This document shows, one piece after another, positions 33,479-41,186 of a DNA stretch of 45,725 nt. Numbering within the stretch: position 1 is the first letter of the stretch; each line of letters opens with the position of its first letter. A program made the translations under genes and the position numbers. This stretch comes from HGM13862 sp031553915 (GTDB taxonomy: Bacteria > Bacillota > Dehalobacteriia > UBA4068). The notes below the pieces were generated by a model. That model was not told the DNA's origin, ran no database searches, and saw only the letters and a list, made by a program, of their open reading frames with translations. The stretch lies in the NCBI GenBank assembly GCA_031553915.1, contig JAVBKT010000006.1, positions 1 through 45,725 of the forward strand, written 5' to 3'.

Positions 33479-33697
33479 TTATTTATATCTGTAGGTTATA
33501 CGGCCCCTTTTTAAATCATAAGGGCTGAGCTCCACTGTCACTTTATCGCCGGGCAAAATGCGGATATAATTAGTCCTGATTTTGCCGGAAATATGCGCCA
33601 GGATTCGATGCCCGCTTGCCAGTTCAACAGTAAACATCGCATTGGGCAATGGTTCAATAACAACGCCGTCAACTTCGATAGCATCTTCTTTAGACAT
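33479..33697 (-). CDS. infA: Translation initiation factor IF-1
   Basis: 72 residues, a single OB-fold, as in all bacterial IF-1. MSKEDAIEVDGVVIEPLPNA and the RNA-binding ISGKIRTNYIRILPGDKVTVE and SPYDLKRGRITYRYK segments are conserved. IF-1 binds the ribosomal A site and helps IF-2 and IF-3 select the start codon. Its ATG directly follows the stop of the KOW-domain gene, with GAAGGAGGG in that gene's end, so the two are coupled. Confidence 0.98.
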   Translation of the reverse strand: MSKEDAIEVDGVVIEPLPNAMFTVELASGHRILAHISGKIRTNYIRILPGDKVTVELSPYDLKRGRITYRYK

Positions 33698-34027
33698 TTA
33701 TTCGCCCTCCTTCTTTAAAAAATGTGCCAAAGCCGCGCGGATTTCCAAATCACTCGGCAGAGTGTCTTGTTCCTTGCTCATCAGGTCAGCCGCTACCTTA
33801 TGAACAATTTGCACATGACGGATATTCTTTTTCTTTGGATTCAGCATACTGCGTTTGCGTCCATCACAAAGATAAAGCCTATCCTCTGCTTGAGCCAATA
33901 CCAGATAATAGTTTCCTTTATCGTGGCCAGACTTCGAGCGGACCAGTTGCCCGATCATAGAGCTGCTATTTGAGGTTTTAACAGCCTCCAGAAAGGCGCC
34001 ATAATCCGGATATATTTTCTTCTTCAT
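33698..34027 (-). CDS. KOW-domain, L14e-like RNA-binding protein
   Basis: 109 residues. The core MIGQLVRSKSGHDKGNYYLVL with LYLCDGRKRSMLNPKKKNIRH is the KOW/L14e-type protein found before infA in many Clostridia; its role is unclear but presumably RNA binding. The frame extends 23 residues ahead of the usual Met; neither that ATG (34027) nor the internal one has a good ribosome site, so the start is uncertain. The last 30 residues (after about 80) are charged. In relatives map usually sits between this gene and adk; here only 64 bases separate them. Confidence 0.78.
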   Translation of the reverse strand: MKKKIYPDYGAFLEAVKTSNSSSMIGQLVRSKSGHDKGNYYLVLAQAEDRLYLCDGRKRSMLNPKKKNIRHVQIVHKVAADLMSKEQDTLPSDLEIRAALAHFLKKEGE

Positions 34028-34091
34028 ATGGTTATCCCTGGTTGGTCTTCACAAGCGGCATTGATACAGGCCGTCGGAATATCGTTTTCAA

Positions 34092-34745
34092 CTAGCTCCA
34101 CTTCTGCCCCAAGGCAGCGCCCATATCCGCCAAAACATTGTTGATCGGCTGATCACCGTTAATGGTGGCAAGAATGCCTTGTTGCTGATAATACTCAATC
34201 AGCGGAGCAGTCTGTTCCTCATAAACATTCAGGCGGTTTTTGACTGTTGCCTCTTTATCATCATCCCGCTGGTAAAGCTCGCTACCGCAAGCATCGCAAA
34301 TGTTTTCTTTCTGAGGAGCATTATACATCAGGTGATAGATATTACCACAAGAGCGGCACATTCTTCTGCCGGTTAAACGGTCGATCAATTTATCTACAGG
34401 AACAGAAAAATTAATCACAGCATCAAGCTTAGTGCCAATATCAAGCAGCAATTGATCAAGCGCTTCCGCTTGGGGGAGTGTGCGGGGAAAGCCGTCTAAA
34501 AGAAAGCCCTCAGCGCAATCGCTCATCGAAATTCTGTCTCTGATAATACCGATAGTTACACTGTCTGGCACCAGCTGCCCTTTGTCCATATAGCTCTTGG
34601 CCTCTTTGCCAAGCTCTGTGCCGTTACTGATTGCGGCGCGGAACATATCTCCGGTAGAGATATGCGGGACAAGCAGCTTTTTGACCATAATCTCAGCTTG
34701 GGTTCCTTTACCCGCTCCGGGTGGCCCAAGTAATACAATTTTCAT
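34092..34745 (-). CDS. adk: Adenylate kinase, zinc-lid form
   Basis: 217 residues from the ATG at 34743-34745, set by AAGGAGG eight bases upstream; the frame open further upstream runs through the hairpins at 34760-34818. It interconverts ATP + AMP and 2 ADP. Visible: P-loop GPPGAGKGTQAE near residue 7, TGDMFRAAI near 31, DGFPRTLPQAEAL near 84, and a lid with four cysteines (CRSCG and CDACG) that binds zinc, as in many Gram-positive enzymes. It lies in the spc operon after secY. Confidence 0.98.
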   Translation of the reverse strand: MKIVLLGPPGAGKGTQAEIMVKKLLVPHISTGDMFRAAISNGTELGKEAKSYMDKGQLVPDSVTIGIIRDRISMSDCAEGFLLDGFPRTLPQAEALDQLLLDIGTKLDAVINFSVPVDKLIDRLTGRRMCRSCGNIYHLMYNAPQKENICDACGSELYQRDDDKEATVKNRLNVYEEQTAPLIEYYQQQGILATINGDQPINNVLADMGAALGQKWS

Positions 34746-34749
34746 AATA

Positions 34750-34820
34750 TCCTCCTTTTTGCACCACCCCGGAAAATCAAAGGGTGGTGAACGCCGCTTT
34801 AGGCGGCGTTTTTCCACCAA
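34750..34820 (-). other. Two tandem hairpins in the secY-adk gap
   Basis: On the minus strand after the secY stop: AACGCCGC / GCGGCGTT around a 5-base loop, then CACCACCC / GGGTGGTG around about 11 bases, ending close to the adk ribosome site. GGTGG just after the secY stop could pair with the second hairpin's left arm, allowing an alternative fold. No T-tract follows the second stem. Confidence 0.55.
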
Positions 34821-36083
34821 CTATTTCATAAATCCCTGATAATGACGCATCAACAAATGGGATTCAATTTGCTTCATCGTGTCTAAGGCAACACCAACTG
34901 CAATCAAGAGGGAAGTACCGCCGAAATAAAGATTCATTTTGGTAATGCCCATAAAGATTGATGGCAGTAAAGCAATAATGGTGAGGAAGGTTGCGCCAGA
35001 AAAAGTAAGGCGGGAAAGGACTTTATCAAGGTATTCCGCAGTAGGTTTACCCGGACGAAGGCCAGGAATAAAGCCGCCGTTTTTGCGCATATTGTCAGCC
35101 ACATCATTGGTGTTAAAGGTAGCTGCTGTGTAGAAATAAGTGAAAACAAAAATCAGTACTGCATACAGGATAATATAAACGGGGTGGGAGAACGCCAGTA
35201 TCTTATTAAAGAAAGCCACCACCGCGTTAGTCGGGTCAAAGAACCCTAAAAGAACAGTTGGGAAGGTCAACAAAGCCATAGCGAAGATGATCGGGATAAC
35301 GCCTGCTTGGTTGATCTTCATGGGGATATAGGAGCTTTGGCCGCCATAAACTTTACGGCCGATAACTCTCTTGGAATACTGAACGGTAATCCTTCTTTGC
35401 CCTTCCTGTACCGCAACAACACCGGTAATCATCAAGATGGCAATAACCAGGAAGAACAGCGCCATAATAATACTGGTTTCGCCGTTTACAACATAATCAG
35501 AAATAGTCTTTATTCCTGCGGGCAAGCGGGAAACGATACCGGCAAAGATGATCAGCGAGATACCGTTACCAATGCCGTTTTCAGTAATCTGCTCCCCTAG
35601 CCACATCAAAAATGCCGTACCGGCAGTAAGGATGATGGTGCCAACGATAATGCTCCAGACGCCTGGATTGAGAAAAGCGCCGCCACTATTCAGGTAAATA
35701 GACATTATTAATGCCTGCGCCAGACCAAGGATAACCGTACCAAAGCGGATGATCTGCGTCATCTTTTTGCGTCCTTCTTGTCCGCTTTTCTGCAAGCGTT
35801 GGAAGTATGGTACAGCCATGGTCAACAACTGAACAATGATGGATGCATTAATATAGGGGATAATACCCATCGCAAAGATGGTAAGTTGGTGGAAAGCGCC
35901 ACCAGAAATAATATTAATCCAGTCAAAAATACCAGAGGTGAACATCTCACTAAGGATGGCTTTATCAACCCCGGGAACAGGGATCAAACTCCCTAAACGG
36001 AAAACAGCCAACATCAACAAGGTGAAGAGGATTTTTTTCCGTAGTTCTGGTATTTTCCAGGCATTAGCTAATGCTGAGAGCAC
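34821..36083 (-). CDS. secY: Preprotein translocase subunit SecY
   Basis: 420 residues with ten membrane helices. SecY is the channel of the SecYEG translocon, which exports or inserts proteins. Starts MLSALANAWKIPELRKKILFT; plug-region and signature sequence IPVPGVDKAIL near residue 33, ITENGIGNGISLIIFAGIV near 170 and the cytosolic loop FNTNDVADNMRKNGGFIPG near 325 are conserved. The GTG start (36081-36083) directly abuts the rplO stop, with GAGGTGAT inside rplO. Confidence 0.99.
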   Translation of the reverse strand: MLSALANAWKIPELRKKILFTLLMLAVFRLGSLIPVPGVDKAILSEMFTSGIFDWINIISGGAFHQLTIFAMGIIPYINASIIVQLLTMAVPYFQRLQKSGQEGRKKMTQIIRFGTVILGLAQALIMSIYLNSGGAFLNPGVWSIIVGTIILTAGTAFLMWLGEQITENGIGNGISLIIFAGIVSRLPAGIKTISDYVVNGETSIIMALFFLVIAILMITGVVAVQEGQRRITVQYSKRVIGRKVYGGQSSYIPMKINQAGVIPIIFAMALLTFPTVLLGFFDPTNAVVAFFNKILAFSHPVYIILYAVLIFVFTYFYTAATFNTNDVADNMRKNGGFIPGLRPGKPTAEYLDKVLSRLTFSGATFLTIIALLPSIFMGITKMNLYFGGTSLLIAVGVALDTMKQIESHLLMRHYQGFMK

Positions 36084-36521
36084 TTATATCACCTCGATTT
36101 TCCCGCCGCGGGCAATAATTTGCTCAGCTGCGGTTTTCGTCGCCGGTATTTGTACTGTCAATTTTTTAGTTAATTCGCCGTTATTGAGAATCTTGACGCC
36201 ATCCTTAACCATATTTATAATACCAGCTTCCCAGAGAAGTTCCACAGTGATAACTGTATCATCATCAAAAGCGTTAAGCGCTTCTATCGGAACTTCGGTA
36301 ATTTGCTTCTTCCAAATATTGGTGAAGCCCCGTTTGGGCAAACGACGGGATAAAGGCATTTGGCCGCCTTCGAAACCAGGACGGACACCGCCGCCACTGC
36401 GAGATTTTTGGCCCTTATGGCCACGGCCAGAAGTTTTGCCTTTACCGGAACTTGTACCTCTACCGACCCGAATAGATTTATGAGTAGAGCCGGGAGCAGG
36501 AGATAATTCATGAAGTTTCAT
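36084..36521 (-). CDS. rplO: 50S ribosomal protein L15 (uL15)
   Basis: 145 residues. uL15 is an elongated 50S protein with a long basic N-terminal tail. MKLHELSPAPGSTHKSIRVG, then the Gly-, Arg- and Lys-rich GRGTSSGKGKTSGRGHKGQKS segment, then GFEGGQMPLSRRLPKRGF near residue 50, as in the family. GGAGGTTG precedes the ATG. It follows rpmD by 13 bases and its end holds the secY ribosome site. Confidence 0.98.
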   Translation of the reverse strand: MKLHELSPAPGSTHKSIRVGRGTSSGKGKTSGRGHKGQKSRSGGGVRPGFEGGQMPLSRRLPKRGFTNIWKKQITEVPIEALNAFDDDTVITVELLWEAGIINMVKDGVKILNNGELTKKLTVQIPATKTAAEQIIARGGKIEVI

Positions 36522-36534
36522 ATCGCAACCTCCA

Positions 36535-36732
36535 CTAGTTATCTGCGTTCTCAGAATAAGGCTCCACGGTGACTAAATGAGCGATAGCGCGAACTTTGCC
36601 CATGATATCGGGAGTGTCTTCCTGAATTGCAGAAGAATGCATCTTTCTTAGACCAAGAGCAACAGCAGTAGCTCTTTGTTTTTTATTGTAGCCAATGGGG
36701 CTTTTGGTCAGGGTGATTTTAATTTTTGCCAT
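36535..36732 (-). CDS. rpmD: 50S ribosomal protein L30 (uL30)
   Basis: 65 residues. Small 50S protein MAKIKITLTKSPIGYNKKQR with ALGLRKMHSSAIQEDTPDIMGK, the conserved centre of uL30. It keeps a full-length C-terminus (VRAIAHLVTVEPY). AAGGAGGGG precedes the ATG. Sits 14 bases after rpsE and 13 before rplO, in the standard spc order. Confidence 0.98.
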   Translation of the reverse strand: MAKIKITLTKSPIGYNKKQRATAVALGLRKMHSSAIQEDTPDIMGKVRAIAHLVTVEPYSENADN

Positions 36733-36746
36733 GATTTTGCCCCTCC

Positions 36747-37289
36747 TTAACCCAAAATCTCACTAGGATCCTTACCCCGCAAACGGGCAACGGATTCTAC
36801 TGTTTTCAGGGATTTAAGCCCTTCAAGAGTAGCATTGACCATATTGATTGCAGTGTTGGAGCCTAAAGATTTGGTGAGAATATTTTTCATGCCTGCGAGC
36901 TCGCAGACCGCACGCACCGGACCACCGGCAATAACGCCAGTACCATCGGCGGCAGGTTTCAAAAGAACACGACCGGCGCCAAAGCAGCCGATAACCTGAT
37001 GCGGAATAGTGCTATGCAGCAGCGGAACAGTGATAAGATTTTTCTTAGCATCTTCAACTGCTTTACGGATAGCCTCCGGAACCTCGGTAGCCTTACCCAT
37101 ACCAGAGCCGACTCTACCTTTGCCATCGCCTACAACTACCAAGGCAGAAAAGCTAAAACGGCGGCCGCCCTTAACGACTTTAGCTACGCGGTTAATAAAT
37201 ACAACTCTTTCCTGAAACTCCGGGATTTCCTGAGGCTGATCCCTTCTGTCTCTTCTATCTCTGTTATCTCTAGAATCAGGTCTTGCCAT
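36747..37289 (-). CDS. rpsE: 30S ribosomal protein S5 (uS5)
   Basis: 180 residues. uS5 lies at the mRNA entry and contributes to decoding fidelity. An N-terminal extension rich in Arg and Asp (RPDSRDNRDRRDRRD, residues 3-17) precedes FQERVVFINRVAKVVKGGRR; GKGRVGSGMGKATEVPEAIR near 54 and GVIAGGPVRAVCELAG near 122 are conserved. The extension is low in complexity but in frame and after a proper AGGAGG site. In the spc operon between rplR and rpmD. Confidence 0.98.
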   Translation of the reverse strand: MARPDSRDNRDRRDRRDQPQEIPEFQERVVFINRVAKVVKGGRRFSFSALVVVGDGKGRVGSGMGKATEVPEAIRKAVEDAKKNLITVPLLHSTIPHQVIGCFGAGRVLLKPAADGTGVIAGGPVRAVCELAGMKNILTKSLGSNTAINMVNATLEGLKSLKTVESVARLRGKDPSEILG

Positions 37290-37305
37290 TATTAAACCTC
37301 CTCGC

Positions 37306-37665
37306 CTAGAATTTCAGGCCGCCCTCTCTGGCGCCGTCAGCAAGCGCTGCAATCCTGCCGTGATAAATCAGTCCACCGCGGTCAAAGACAACATTTGCGA
37401 TGCCTTTGGCAGTAGCTTTTCCAGCAAGAGCGAGGCCAACCTTCTTTGCCGCTTCTTTATTGCCGCCGGCACCCTCAAAACCAGCCTCTTTGGTAGAGGC
37501 GGCTACCAGAGTAACCTTCGCAACATCATCAATGATCTGGGCGTAGATATGCTTATTGCTACGATATACCGCTAAGCGTGGTACTTCAGCAGTACCGGAA
37601 ATGTTTTTGCGAATACGGTAATGCTTTTTGGCACGAATCGCTTTACGGTCAATCCTTTTATACAT
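37306..37665 (-). CDS. rplR: 50S ribosomal protein L18 (uL18)
   Basis: 119 residues. uL18 binds 5S rRNA with L5 on the central protuberance. MYKRIDRKAIRAKKHYRIRK, then RLAVYRSNKHIYAQIIDD near residue 32, NVVFDRGGLIYHGRIAALADGAREGGLKF at the end in family style. AAAGGAAGGG precedes the ATG. The gap to rplF (99 bases) is far larger than other gaps in this operon and holds potential hairpins. Confidence 0.98.
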   Translation of the reverse strand: MYKRIDRKAIRAKKHYRIRKNISGTAEVPRLAVYRSNKHIYAQIIDDVAKVTLVAASTKEAGFEGAGGNKEAAKKVGLALAGKATAKGIANVVFDRGGLIYHGRIAALADGAREGGLKF

Positions 37666-37764
37666 CTTTACCCTTCCTTTCAGCTGCTCGATAAGGATTA
37701 TATCCCTTACTTCCCCGCAGCAAGTACAATCTGAACTATTTGCTTAACTAAGCAGTTTGACGAT
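37666..37764 (-). other. Structured 99-base rplF-rplR spacer
   Basis: On the minus strand: TGCTT/AAGCA soon after the rplF stop, then GCTGC paired with GCAGC around about 33 bases that include AAGG...CCTT, then the rplR ribosome site. A TATAAT is present, but the nearest -35-like TTGCTG is only 15 bases away. Perhaps a ribosomal-protein binding leader or weak internal promoter; unproved. Confidence 0.4.
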
Positions 37765-38307
37765 TTATCCCTTAACGCCGGATTTACCAGCCTTACGGCG
37801 GACATATTCATCCGCATAACGGATACCCTTACCTTTATAGGGTTCAGGTGGACGCTGCTCACGAACCTGAGCCGCAAAAGCGCCAACTTTTTCTTTATCA
37901 ATACCAGTAATGATAATGGTATTGGGCTGTGGGACTTCAACTTTAAGATCACTGCCCGGATCCATTTCTACCGGATGTGATTTGCCCACGGTCAAGGCGA
38001 GTTTACTGCCATTCATGGCGGCACGGTAACCAACGCCAATCAAATTTAATTTCTTTTCGAAACCAGTGCTGACGCCCACAACCATATTGTTGAGCAAAGC
38101 ACGGGTCAAACCATGCAGAGAACGTTCCTCCGGAGCATCGCTGTTACGGGTAACGGTGATGACATTATCTTCCATTGAAAGATTAATTTTCGGGGAAAAT
38201 TCTCTTTTCAGTGTGCCCTTGGGCCCCTTGACCTCAACAGCTTGGCCGTTGATTGTTGCGGTAACGCCACTGGGCAGCACGACAGGCATTTTGCCAATTC
38301 GAGACAT
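37765..38307 (-). CDS. rplF: 50S ribosomal protein L6 (uL6)
   Basis: 180 residues, two L6 domains. uL6 lies near the sarcin-ricin loop and factor-binding centre. MSRIGKMPVVLPSGVTATING, KGPKGTLKREFS near residue 33 and the C-terminal signature QRPPEPYKGKGIRYADEYVRRKAGKSG are all present. A GGAGGTG site precedes the ATG. It lies 17 bases after rpsH in the spc operon. Confidence 0.99.
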   Translation of the reverse strand: MSRIGKMPVVLPSGVTATINGQAVEVKGPKGTLKREFSPKINLSMEDNVITVTRNSDAPEERSLHGLTRALLNNMVVGVSTGFEKKLNLIGVGYRAAMNGSKLALTVGKSHPVEMDPGSDLKVEVPQPNTIIITGIDKEKVGAFAAQVREQRPPEPYKGKGIRYADEYVRRKAGKSGVKG

Positions 38308-38324
38308 CTTTACACCTCCCAGTT

Positions 38325-38723
38325 TTACCAGACGTAGCAGAGAACTTCTCCGCCCAGTCCTGCTTTACGCGCAGTTTTATCAGTCATCAGACCACTTGAT
38401 GTGGACACAACAGCAATACCCAAACCACCTAAAACCTTTGGCAGTTCATCCTTCTTGGCATAGACACGCAGCCCAGGGCGGGAAATTCTTTTAAGACCAG
38501 TAATAACCCTTTCCTTACTGCCGGCATATTTCAAATAAACACGAATAACGCCTTGTTTACCATCTTCAATATATTCCACATCTTTGATGAAGCCTTCTTC
38601 CTTAAGGATATCAGCTAAAGCCATTTTGGTTTTGGAAGCGGGAATCTCCACTTTCTCAATATAAACCATATTGGCATTACGAATTCTTGTCAGGAAATCG
38701 GCGATTGGATCAGTAACAACCAT
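38325..38723 (-). CDS. rpsH: 30S ribosomal protein S8 (uS8)
   Basis: 132 residues. uS8 binds helix 21 of 16S rRNA in the 30S body; in some bacteria it also represses the spc operon. VVTDPIADFLTRIRNAN at the start, PASKTKMALADILKEEGFI near residue 28, and the C-terminal GLGIAVVSTSSGLMTDKTARKAGLGGEVLCYVW follow the family. AAAGGAGG precedes the ATG. 23 bases after rpsN. Confidence 0.99.
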   Translation of the reverse strand: MVVTDPIADFLTRIRNANMVYIEKVEIPASKTKMALADILKEEGFIKDVEYIEDGKQGVIRVYLKYAGSKERVITGLKRISRPGLRVYAKKDELPKVLGGLGIAVVSTSSGLMTDKTARKAGLGGEVLCYVW

Positions 38724-38746
38724 TTACTTCAACCTCCTTTTCCGGT

Positions 38747-38932
38747 TTACCAGCTTGATTTGGTTACGCCGGGGATTTCTCCTTTGTAGGCCAATTCGCG
38801 AAAACAAATACGGCAAACGCCGAATTTACGCATATAGGCATGAGGACGACCACAGATATTGCAGCGGTTATAGCCACGGACGCTATATTTCGGAGTCCTC
38901 TTTTGTTTTACCAGCATAGAAGTCTTAGCCAC
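38747..38932 (-). CDS. rpsN: 30S ribosomal protein S14 type Z (uS14), zinc-binding
   Basis: 61 residues from a GTG at 38930-38932, with AGGAGG five bases upstream; this gives (M)AKTSMLVKQKRTPKYSVR, the normal start. The open frame extends upstream into rplE but has no family sequence. Cysteines in CNICGRPH and CRICF bind zinc, so this is the short C+ form typical of Gram-positives. uS14 assembles late in the 30S head. Confidence 0.97.
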   Translation of the reverse strand: MAKTSMLVKQKRTPKYSVRGYNRCNICGRPHAYMRKFGVCRICFRELAYKGEIPGVTKSSW

Positions 38933-38949
38933 AACTTTACCTCCTATTT

Positions 38950-39492
38950 CTACTTCTCGGCGAAGGGCATGCCCATCAACCGTAACAGTTCTGCACATTC
39001 TTCATCGGTTTTGGCGGAGGTAACAAACGCCACTTCCATACCGCGAATCCTGTCAATCTTATCGTATTCTATCTCCGGGAAGATTAACTGTTCTTTGAGA
39101 CCTAGGGTATAATTTCCTCTGCCGTCAAATGCTTTAGTGGAAACACCCTTAAAGTCTCTAACACGAGGGATGGAAGCCGAGATCAATTTATCGACAAATT
39201 CATACATTCTGTCGCCGCGCAGGGTCACTTTACAACCAATAGACATACCCTGGCGAAGTTTGAAGGCGGCTATGGATTTTTTGGCTTTGGTAATAATTGG
39301 TTTCTGGCCGGTAATAGTTGTCATATCTGCCACAGCAGCATCCAAAGCTTTGGGGTTAGCGATTGCCTCGCCCAGGCCCATATTGACGACTACTTTTTCC
39401 AGATGGGGGATCTCCATGACATTGCCGTATTGGAATTTTTCCTGGAGCTGCCCTTTGATTTCTGAGTTATAACGCTCACGAAGCCTTGCCAC
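38950..39492 (-). CDS. rplE: 50S ribosomal protein L5 (uL5)
   Basis: 180 residues. uL5 binds 5S rRNA and contacts P-site tRNA. MARLRERYNSEIKGQLQEKF, MEIPHLEKVVVNMGLGEA near residue 26, TGQKPIITKAKKSIAAFKLRQG near 56 and the C-terminal FVTSAKTDEECAELLRLMGMPF are family-typical. AAAGGAGGAAAAG lies before the ATG. Between rplX (26-base gap) and rpsN (17-base gap). Confidence 0.99.
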   Translation of the reverse strand: MARLRERYNSEIKGQLQEKFQYGNVMEIPHLEKVVVNMGLGEAIANPKALDAAVADMTTITGQKPIITKAKKSIAAFKLRQGMSIGCKVTLRGDRMYEFVDKLISASIPRVRDFKGVSTKAFDGRGNYTLGLKEQLIFPEIEYDKIDRIRGMEVAFVTSAKTDEECAELLRLMGMPFAEK

Positions 39493-39518
39493 TTATCTTT
39501 TCCTCCTTTCCCTCTTGA

Positions 39519-39857
39519 CTACTTATCGAATTTTGCGCCACATTTTGCGCAAACACGAATTTTTTTACCATCAGTTGCTATTTCTTTTTTGGTACGAATG
39601 CCTTGTTTGCATTTATCGCAATAAAGCAATACGTTAGAGCTGTCAATTGGCGATTCTTTTTTGATGATGCCGCCTTGCGGCATAGCCTGAGTGGGCTTGG
39701 TGTGGCGGCTGACAAGATTGGTCTTGTCAACATACACACGGCCGTTCTTCGAATCAACATCAATGATTTTGCCTTGTTTACCGGCGTCCTTACCGGTTAT
39801 AACAATGACGTGATCGCCCTTTTTGACATGCATTTTCTTTCTTTCCGGTCTTTGCAT
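39519..39857 (-). CDS. rplX: 50S ribosomal protein L24 (uL24) with zinc-ribbon cysteines
   Basis: 112 residues from the ATG at 39857, with GGAGGG seven bases upstream. An alternative Met eight codons later (MHVKKGDHV) matches the usual start, so the first eight residues are a small extension. The KOW core has VKKGDHVIVITGKDAGKQGKI. Two CxxC pairs (CDKCK and CAKCG) make a C+ form. uL24 initiates 50S assembly. 12 bases after rplN. Confidence 0.97.
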   Translation of the reverse strand: MQRPERKKMHVKKGDHVIVITGKDAGKQGKIIDVDSKNGRVYVDKTNLVSRHTKPTQAMPQGGIIKKESPIDSSNVLLYCDKCKQGIRTKKEIATDGKKIRVCAKCGAKFDK

Positions 39858-39869
39858 AACTTATCCCTC

Positions 39870-40238
39870 CTAGAGCACTTCCGGAGCCAGGGAGATAATC
39901 TTCATGAAATCTTTATCACGAAGTTCTCTGGCAACCGGTCCAAAGATACGCGTACCTCTGGGCTGCCCATCATCATTGATGATAACCGCGGAATTGGTAT
40001 CAAAGCGGATATAGGAACCATCCGGACGACGGATTTCCTTTTTAGTGCGGACTACAACAGCCTTTACTATTTCGCTTTTTTTGACGACACCGCCGGGGCT
40101 TGCTTCTTTGACAGTGCAGACGATAATATCGCCTACTGTAGCATATTTACGGCGGGAACCACCAAGAACTTTGATGCAAAGCAGCTCTTTAGCACCGGTG
40201 TTGTCCCCGACTTTTAGTCTTGTTTCGGCCTGTATCAT
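39870..40238 (-). CDS. rplN: 50S ribosomal protein L14 (uL14)
   Basis: 122 residues, the invariant length. uL14 lies at the subunit interface and binds ribosome silencing factor RsfS. MIQAETRLKVGDNTGAKELL, KVLGGSRRKYATVGDII near residue 28 and GTRIFGPVARELRDKDFMKI near 97 are conserved. An AGGAGG site precedes the ATG. 25 bases after rpsQ. Confidence 0.99.
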   Translation of the reverse strand: MIQAETRLKVGDNTGAKELLCIKVLGGSRRKYATVGDIIVCTVKEASPGGVVKKSEIVKAVVVRTKKEIRRPDGSYIRFDTNSAVIINDDGQPRGTRIFGPVARELRDKDFMKIISLAPEVL

Positions 40239-40263
40239 GACTACTAGCCTCCTTCTTCGAAAA

Positions 40264-40524
40264 TTAAACGATCGGTGCTTTTTCGAGAATCTCGACTACT
40301 CTCCAACGTTTGTCCTTGGAAAGCGGACGGGTTTCGCTGATCAAAACTTTGTCGCCAATGCGGGCCTCATTGTTTTCATCATGCGCCTTATATTTTTTGG
40401 ATGAAGTGGTAATCTTGCCATACAGCGGATGGCGGGTACGGGACTCAACTCTTACCACTATTGTCTTATCCATTTTATCGCTGGCAACAATGCCAATGCG
40501 TGTTTTTCTGGATTTTCTTTCCAT
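40264..40524 (-). CDS. rpsQ: 30S ribosomal protein S17 (uS17)
   Basis: 86 residues, OB-fold. uS17 is a primary 16S rRNA binder. MERKSRKTRIGIVASDKMDK, TIVVRVESRTRHPLYGKI near residue 24 and ISETRPLSKDKRWRVVEIL near 61 match the family. AAAGGAGGAAG precedes the ATG. 33 bases after rpmC, in the rplP-rpmC-rpsQ trio at the end of the S10 operon. Confidence 0.99.
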   Translation of the reverse strand: MERKSRKTRIGIVASDKMDKTIVVRVESRTRHPLYGKITTSSKKYKAHDENNEARIGDKVLISETRPLSKDKRWRVVEILEKAPIV

Positions 40525-40557
40525 GAGTATCAGCTTCCTCCTTTTCGCAGCTCTCGC

Positions 40558-40758
40558 TTATTGCGCCTTCTCCATATCCTTTTGACGGATAACGGTCTTC
40601 ACTCTGGCCATATCCTTCCTGACTGCATTGATAGTCATTGGATTGTCCAATTGACCGGTGGCTAAACGAAAACGCAAATTAAAGAGTTCCGCCTGCAGGT
40701 CGGTTTCTTTCTTGACCAGCTCTTCATAGGTGAGATCACGGAGTTCTTTAGCTTTCAT
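40558..40758 (-). CDS. rpmC: 50S ribosomal protein L29 (uL29)
   Basis: 66 residues from the ATG at 40758, preceded by AGGTGGTG; GTG codons at 40770 and 40767 are inside that site. Helical hairpin protein at the tunnel exit and a docking point for signal recognition particle and trigger factor. MKAKELRDLTYEELVKKETD and ELFNLRFRLATGQLDNP are family-typical. It overlaps the end of rplP by 11 bases, the usual coupled arrangement. Confidence 0.97.
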   Translation of the reverse strand: MKAKELRDLTYEELVKKETDLQAELFNLRFRLATGQLDNPMTINAVRKDMARVKTVIRQKDMEKAQ

Positions 40759-41185
40759 TTGCTTCACCACCTATCGTATCTTCTTTTTTGACAAATTTGC
40801 ATCTAATAGGCAGCTTGTGTGTTGCCAAGCGAATAGCTTCTTTGGCCAGTTCTTCAGGAACACCGGCGATTTCAAACATAACGCGTCCTGGTTTAACAAC
40901 TGCTACCCAGTATTCCGGGCTACCTTTACCAGAGCCCATGCGGGTTTCGGCTGGTTTTTCAGTAACCGGTTTGTGGGGGAAGATTTTAATCCAAACCTTA
41001 CCGCCACGTTTAATATAACGGGTCATGGCAATACGCGCCGCTTCGATCTGACGGCTGGTGATCCAACCGCATTCCATAGCCTGCAAGCCATATTCGCCAT
41101 AAGTTACGGTATTGCCCTTATGGGCAGCGCCTTTCATTGTGCCGCGGTGTTGGCGGCGATATTTTACACGTTTAGGCATCAACAT
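40748..41185 (-). CDS. rplP: 50S ribosomal protein L16 (uL16)
   Basis: 145 residues. uL16 assembles late and positions A-site tRNA and the peptidyl-transferase centre. MLMPKRVKYRRQHRGTMKGA at the start; GEYGLQAMECGWITSRQIEAAR near residue 31, GGKVWIKIFPHKPVTEKPAE near 60 and RMGSGKGSPEYWVAVV near 81 are conserved. Its start lies one base after the rpsC stop, with GGAGGGCG inside the end of rpsC. An internal Met at codon 3 could also be the start. Confidence 0.98.
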   Translation of the reverse strand: MLMPKRVKYRRQHRGTMKGAAHKGNTVTYGEYGLQAMECGWITSRQIEAARIAMTRYIKRGGKVWIKIFPHKPVTEKPAETRMGSGKGSPEYWVAVVKPGRVMFEIAGVPEELAKEAIRLATHKLPIRCKFVKKEDTIGGEANES

Positions 41186-41186
41186 C

